A stretch of 8,061 nucleotides of DNA from Lachnoclostridium sp. UBA6475 (lineage in GTDB: Bacteria > Bacillota > Clostridia > Lachnospirales > Lachnospiraceae). Numbering within the stretch: the first letter of the stretch is position 1; each line of letters opens with the position of its first letter. The stretch spans positions 11,107-19,167 of the forward strand of contig DJNB01000244.1 of the NCBI GenBank assembly GCA_002435545.1, read 5' to 3'. Shown here piece after piece: positions 5,568-8,061 of this stretch. The notes beneath the pieces were generated by a model. The model worked only from the letters and a program-made list of their open reading frames with translations. It was not told the origin of the DNA and did not search any database. A program made the position numbers and the translations under genes.

Positions 5568-6938
5568 ATGTCAAAGGAAATCCCTTACAAAATTTACTTA
5601 AGTGAAAACGAGATGCCAACACAATGGTACAATGTACGTGCGGATATGAAAAACAAACCGGCTCCAATCCTAAATCCGGCTACTTTAAAACCGATCACAG
5701 TAGAGGAACTGGAACCGATCTTTTGTACCGAGCTTGCCAAACAAGAGTTAGATGACACTACCGCATACATAGACATTCCGGAAGAAATCCGTAATTTCTA
5801 CCGTATGTACCGTCCATCTCCTCTTACCCGTGCTTACTGTCTGGAAAAAACTCTGGACACACCGGCTCACATCTATTATAAATTTGAAGGAAATAACACA
5901 TCCGGAAGCCACAAATTGAACTCCGCGATCGCTCAGGCGTATTATGCGAAAAAAGAGGGCTTGAAAGGTGTTACGACAGAAACCGGTGCCGGACAATGGG
6001 GAACTGCCCTTTCTATGGCTTGTTCTTATTTTGATCTGGACTGCCAGGTATATATGGTAAAAGTTTCCTACGAGCAGAAACCTTTCCGCCGCGAAGTAAT
6101 GCGTACTTACGGCGCTAATGTTACCCCTTCTCCTTCCATGAATACCAATGTGGGACGTAAGATCAATGAAGAATTCCCTGGAACGACCGGAAGCCTTGGC
6201 TGCGCGATCTCAGAAGCAGTAGAAGCTGCCACTTCCCAGGAAGGTTACCGCTATGTGCTTGGTTCCGTTTTATCCCAGGTACTCCTTCATCAGTCTGTCA
6301 TTGGACTGGAAACCAAGGCAGCTCTTGACAAATACGGCATCAAAGCAGATATGATCATCGGCTGTGCCGGCGGCGGTTCGAACCTTGGAGGTCTTATTTC
6401 CCCATTTGCCGGCGAAATGCTCCGTGGCGAAGCAGATTACAAGATCATTGCCGTAGAACCTGCTTCCTGTCCAAGTATGACACGCGGTAAATATGCCTAT
6501 GATTTCTGCGATACCGGAAAAGTATGTCCACTGGCTAAAATGTATACCTTGGGAAGCGGCTTTATTCCTTCCGCAAACCACGCCGGCGGTCTGCGCTATC
6601 ATGGTATGAGTTCCATCGTATCCCAGCTTTATGCTGACGGTTATCTGGAAGCACGCAGCGTTGAGCAGACTTCTGTCTTCAAAGCAGCAGAACAGTTTGC
6701 CCGCGTAGAAGGTATCCTTCCTGCACCGGAAAGCAGCCACGCAATCAAAGTTGCCATCGACGAAGCATTGAAATGCAAAGAGACCGGCGAAGCCAAAAAC
6801 ATCGTATTCGGTCTTACCGGAACCGGTTATTTTGATATGGTTGCATACGAAAAATACAACAATGGCGAGATGTCAGATTATATCCCTAGTGATGAAGAAA
6901 TCGCTAAGAGTCTGGCTTCTCTTCCAAAAGTAAACTAA
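5568..6938 (+). CDS. trpB: Tryptophan synthase beta chain, type 2 (TrpB2, pyridoxal-phosphate dependent)
   Basis: Catalyses condensation of indole with L-serine to L-tryptophan. The 456-residue length and several sequence features mark the TrpB2 branch rather than the usual roughly 400-residue TrpB1. These include the long N-terminal extension, ETGAGQWG (138-145; TrpB1 has QHG) and GSVLSQVLLHQ (232-242). The PLP lysine is Lys116 in GSHKLNSA, and the phosphate-binding loop is GGGSN (268-272). The start is supported by GGAGG (5555-5559) eight bases upstream. No trpA or other trp genes are adjacent, and no trp leader or attenuator is visible. A standalone TrpB2 is often taken as an indole-salvage enzyme or a dedicated indole user; this is family knowledge plus inference. 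It is likely co-transcribed with the HEXXH gene upstream and the DUF218 gene downstream. Confidence 0.94.
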   Translation: MSKEIPYKIYLSENEMPTQWYNVRADMKNKPAPILNPATLKPITVEELEPIFCTELAKQELDDTTAYIDIPEEIRNFYRMYRPSPLTRAYCLEKTLDTPAHIYYKFEGNNTSGSHKLNSAIAQAYYAKKEGLKGVTTETGAGQWGTALSMACSYFDLDCQVYMVKVSYEQKPFRREVMRTYGANVTPSPSMNTNVGRKINEEFPGTTGSLGCAISEAVEAATSQEGYRYVLGSVLSQVLLHQSVIGLETKAALDKYGIKADMIIGCAGGGSNLGGLISPFAGEMLRGEADYKIIAVEPASCPSMTRGKYAYDFCDTGKVCPLAKMYTLGSGFIPSANHAGGLRYHGMSSIVSQLYADGYLEARSVEQTSVFKAAEQFARVEGILPAPESSHAIKVAIDEALKCKETGEAKNIVFGLTGTGYFDMVAYEKYNNGEMSDYIPSDEEIAKSLASLPKVN

Positions 6939-6965
6939 TTTAGAAAGCAGACAGGCAGAATAACA

Positions 6966-7646
6966 ATGAAAAAATGGATCAAACGAATCATTCTTATTGT
7001 GATCATTTTTCTTGTTCTCATTGCCTTAAGTATACTTGGTCTTAATCTCTGGGTAACGCTCCACGCCAAAAAGAATATTGTTTCTTCTCCGCAGGAGCTT
7101 ACCCAGGATTATGATTGTATCCTTATCTTAGGAGCCGGCCTGAAAAACGGCCAGGCAAGTCCGATGCTTACCGACCGCCTTGAAAAAGGGATCGAACTAT
7201 ATAAGCAGGGAAAAGCTCCTAAACTTTTAATGAGCGGCGACCACGGCACCGAATATTATAATGAAGTAAAAGTGATGAAACAATATGCAATCGATGCCGG
7301 CGTTCCGTCAAGTGATATTTTCATGGATCATGCGGGATTTTCAACCTATGACAGTATATGGCGTGCCAAACATGTTTTCTCGGTTCAAAATCCCATCATT
7401 GTAACACAGCGCTACCATCTGTACCGTGCTGTCTACATCGCGCAGCAAAACGGCCTATCCTGCACCGGAATTGCCTCCGACGGCTATCGGTATGGCGGCA
7501 GACCAAAACGTCTTCTGCGGGAATTTCTGGCAAGATGTAAAGATTTTATCACAACGGCAACCGAGACACCGCCTTCCTATCCGGGCGATATCATTTCCAT
7601 CACCGGAAATGGCGACGAGACAAATGATTGTGAATTTGAGAAATAA
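6966..7646 (+). CDS. SanA/YdcF-like DUF218 (ElyC superfamily) membrane-anchored protein
   Basis: A 226-residue protein with a basic N-terminus and one signal-anchor helix (about 7-31), then a DUF218 domain placed outside the membrane. Conserved blocks are ILGAGL..GQASPMLTDRL (54-72), LLMSGD (87-92), YYNEV (97-101), GFSTYDS (124-130) and VTQRYHLYRA (146-155); acidic and histidine residues in these blocks could bind a ligand. In E. coli, SanA affects vancomycin exclusion at high temperature and ElyC affects envelope polymer assembly, so a wall or envelope role is plausible. Biochemistry is not established. The start ATG 6966 has only a weak ribosome site (ACAGG), unlike its neighbours, suggesting lower expression or coupling to trpB 27 bases upstream. 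It is the last gene before the terminator at 7647. Confidence 0.88.
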   Translation: MKKWIKRIILIVIIFLVLIALSILGLNLWVTLHAKKNIVSSPQELTQDYDCILILGAGLKNGQASPMLTDRLEKGIELYKQGKAPKLLMSGDHGTEYYNEVKVMKQYAIDAGVPSSDIFMDHAGFSTYDSIWRAKHVFSVQNPIIVTQRYHLYRAVYIAQQNGLSCTGIASDGYRYGGRPKRLLREFLARCKDFITTATETPPSYPGDIISITGNGDETNDCEFEK

Positions 7647-7685
7647 AAAATGTGCTTCATAGTAAACTATGAAACACATTTTTTT
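7647..7685. terminator. Rho-independent terminator, active in either direction
   Basis: Arms 7647-7662 and 7667-7682 pair over 16 positions with one C/A mismatch around a TAAA loop, and are followed by T residues to 7685. It starts right after the DUF218 stop codon. On the minus strand the same stem is followed by a T-rich run, so it can also end the convergent tRNA transcript, whose Leu gene ends at 7688. Confidence 0.9.
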
Positions 7686-7687
7686 CA

Positions 7688-7773
7688 TGCTGGTAACCGG
7701 AATCGAACCGGTACGGGTGTCACCACCCACAGGATTTTAAGTCCTGGGCGTCTGCCAGTTCCGCCACACCAGC
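7688..7773 (-). tRNA. tRNA-Leu (TAA anticodon)
   Basis: An 86-base class II tRNA with a long variable arm. The acceptor GCTGGTG pairs with TACCAGC (one G-T pair) and the discriminator is A. The anticodon stem CAGGA/TCCTG encloses loop CTTAAAA, giving TAA (7737-7739). The T arm contains GGTTCGATTCC. CCA is not encoded. It is the last gene of the minus-strand tRNA cluster, just before the terminator. Confidence 0.96.
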
Positions 7774-7814
7774 ATATTAAAAATAAGGTTACAAACAAAT
7801 AGATTGTCTGTAAA

Positions 7815-7888
7815 CGACCCAGGAGGGACTCGAACCCTTGACCTCTGCCGTGACAGGGCAGCGCTCTAACCAACTGAGCTACTGGGCC
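7815..7888 (-). tRNA. tRNA-Asp (GTC anticodon)
   Basis: A 74-base tRNA. The acceptor GGCCCAG pairs with CTGGGTC (one G-T pair), with discriminator G as expected for Asp. Anticodon stem CTGCC/GGCAG encloses CTGTCAC, giving GTC (7852-7854). CCA is not encoded. The spacer to tRNA-Leu is 41 bases (7774-7814) and AT-rich, with no other feature seen. Confidence 0.97.
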
Positions 7889-7903
7889 AAAATTTTTGTA
7901 CCT

Positions 7904-7944
7904 GATAAGGAATCCTCCCACAAGTGGGTCCCTCCTTACCACAA
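7904..7944. repeat. Hairpin-forming 41-base repeat, copy 1
   Basis: First of two near-identical units in the spacer between tRNA-Asp and the CAT tRNA. Outer arms TAAGGA/TCCTTA and inner arms CCCA/TGGG around CAAG can form an imperfect hairpin. It differs from copy 2 at four positions, all transitions. Confidence 0.85.
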
Positions 7945-7949
7945 CACGC

Positions 7950-7990
7950 GATAAGGAATCCCCCCGCAAGCGGGTCCCCCCTTACCACAA
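7950..7990. repeat. Hairpin-forming 41-base repeat, copy 2
   Basis: Second unit, five bases after copy 1, 37 of 41 bases identical. The inner stem is CCCG/CGGG where copy 1 has CCCA/TGGG, so an A-T pair is replaced by G-C and pairing is kept. The outer stem has one pair fewer than in copy 1. Confidence 0.85.
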
Positions 7991-7994
7991 TTAA

Positions 7995-8061
7995 TGGACC
8001 CTCGGGGACTCGAACCCCGGACCGTCCGGTTATGAGCCGGATGCTCTAACCAACTGAGCTA
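7995..8061 (-). tRNA. tRNA with CAT anticodon, probably tRNA-Ile2 (lysidine type), otherwise elongator Met; 5' end beyond window
   Basis: Sixty-seven bases are seen, from position 8 to the discriminator A; only the 7-base 5' acceptor strand is missing. Anticodon stem TCCGG/CCGGA encloses CTCATAA, giving CAT. The T arm contains GGTTCGAGTCC, and CCA is not encoded. The 3' acceptor strand ends GGGTCC-A, which implies C4-G69 and C5-G68 pairs. Those are recognised by the lysidine synthase TilS in E. coli tRNA-Ile2 and are absent from E. coli elongator tRNA-Met. The overall sequence also resembles Bacillus tRNA-Ile2 as I recall it. It is not an initiator, because the anticodon stem lacks three consecutive G-C pairs next to the loop. 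Confidence 0.85.

Noticed and set aside
6270..6740. 156-residue minus-strand frame inside trpB
   Set aside because: It lies opposite the strongly conserved trpB frame, has no start signal and no plausible protein content.
7685..7969. 94-residue minus-strand reading frame containing GPVAQLVRAL and WCGGTGRR
   Set aside because: This is a translation through tRNA-Asp, tRNA-Leu and the spacer, a well-known spurious protein type.
7904..7990. CRISPR array
   Set aside because: There are only two units with a 5-base gap, and they are hairpin-like, so there are no spacer-sized unique segments.

Overview
The window looks like chromosomal DNA of a low-to-moderate GC Firmicute, most likely a clostridial gut-type bacterium such as a Lachnospiraceae member. 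Reasons: strong GGAGG-type Shine-Dalgarno sites before nearly every gene, sigma-A-like promoters in AT-rich gaps, clostridial-style PssA and Psd, a type-2 TrpB, and tRNA genes without an encoded CCA. This placement is inferred from protein and signal style, not from a database search.

Layout. (1) Minus strand, 593 to the left edge: uppP, the undecaprenyl-diphosphate phosphatase of cell-wall lipid-carrier recycling, cut by the window start. (2) Plus strand, 756-4057: a tightly packed four-gene lipid operon. It holds an AUR1-like PAP2 membrane phosphatase/phosphotransferase, an MprF/YbhN-type membrane protein (LPG synthase transmembrane family), pssA and psd. PssA and Psd together convert CDP-diacylglycerol to phosphatidylserine and then phosphatidylethanolamine (PE). 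The two upstream membrane proteins plausibly use or move the product, but their substrates cannot be read from sequence. (3) 4010-4233: a strong two-way hairpin whose inner part carries the 16S rRNA 3'-tail sequence, plus a probable 30-residue membrane microprotein on the minus strand overlapping the end of psd. (4) Minus strand, 4234-4866: nth, endonuclease III.

(5) Plus strand, 5035-7646: a three-gene unit with a near-consensus promoter. It holds a small HEXXH protein of the SprA-related type, a standalone type-2 trpB, and a SanA/YdcF-like (DUF218) membrane-anchored protein, closed by a clear rho-independent terminator at 7647-7685. (6) Minus strand, 7688-8061: a tRNA cluster running Ile2-or-Met(CAT, partial), Asp(GTC), Leu(TAA). 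Two near-identical hairpin-forming repeats lie between the CAT and Asp genes.

The most interesting points are the PE operon with its unassigned AUR1-like partner, the hairpin carrying the ribosomal anti-Shine-Dalgarno sequence beside a microprotein, the paired repeats with a compensatory base change in the tRNA spacer, and the uncharacterised HEXXH/cysteine-pair protein with three copies of a heptamer around its promoter. No prophage, insertion sequence, CRISPR array or obvious defence system is visible.
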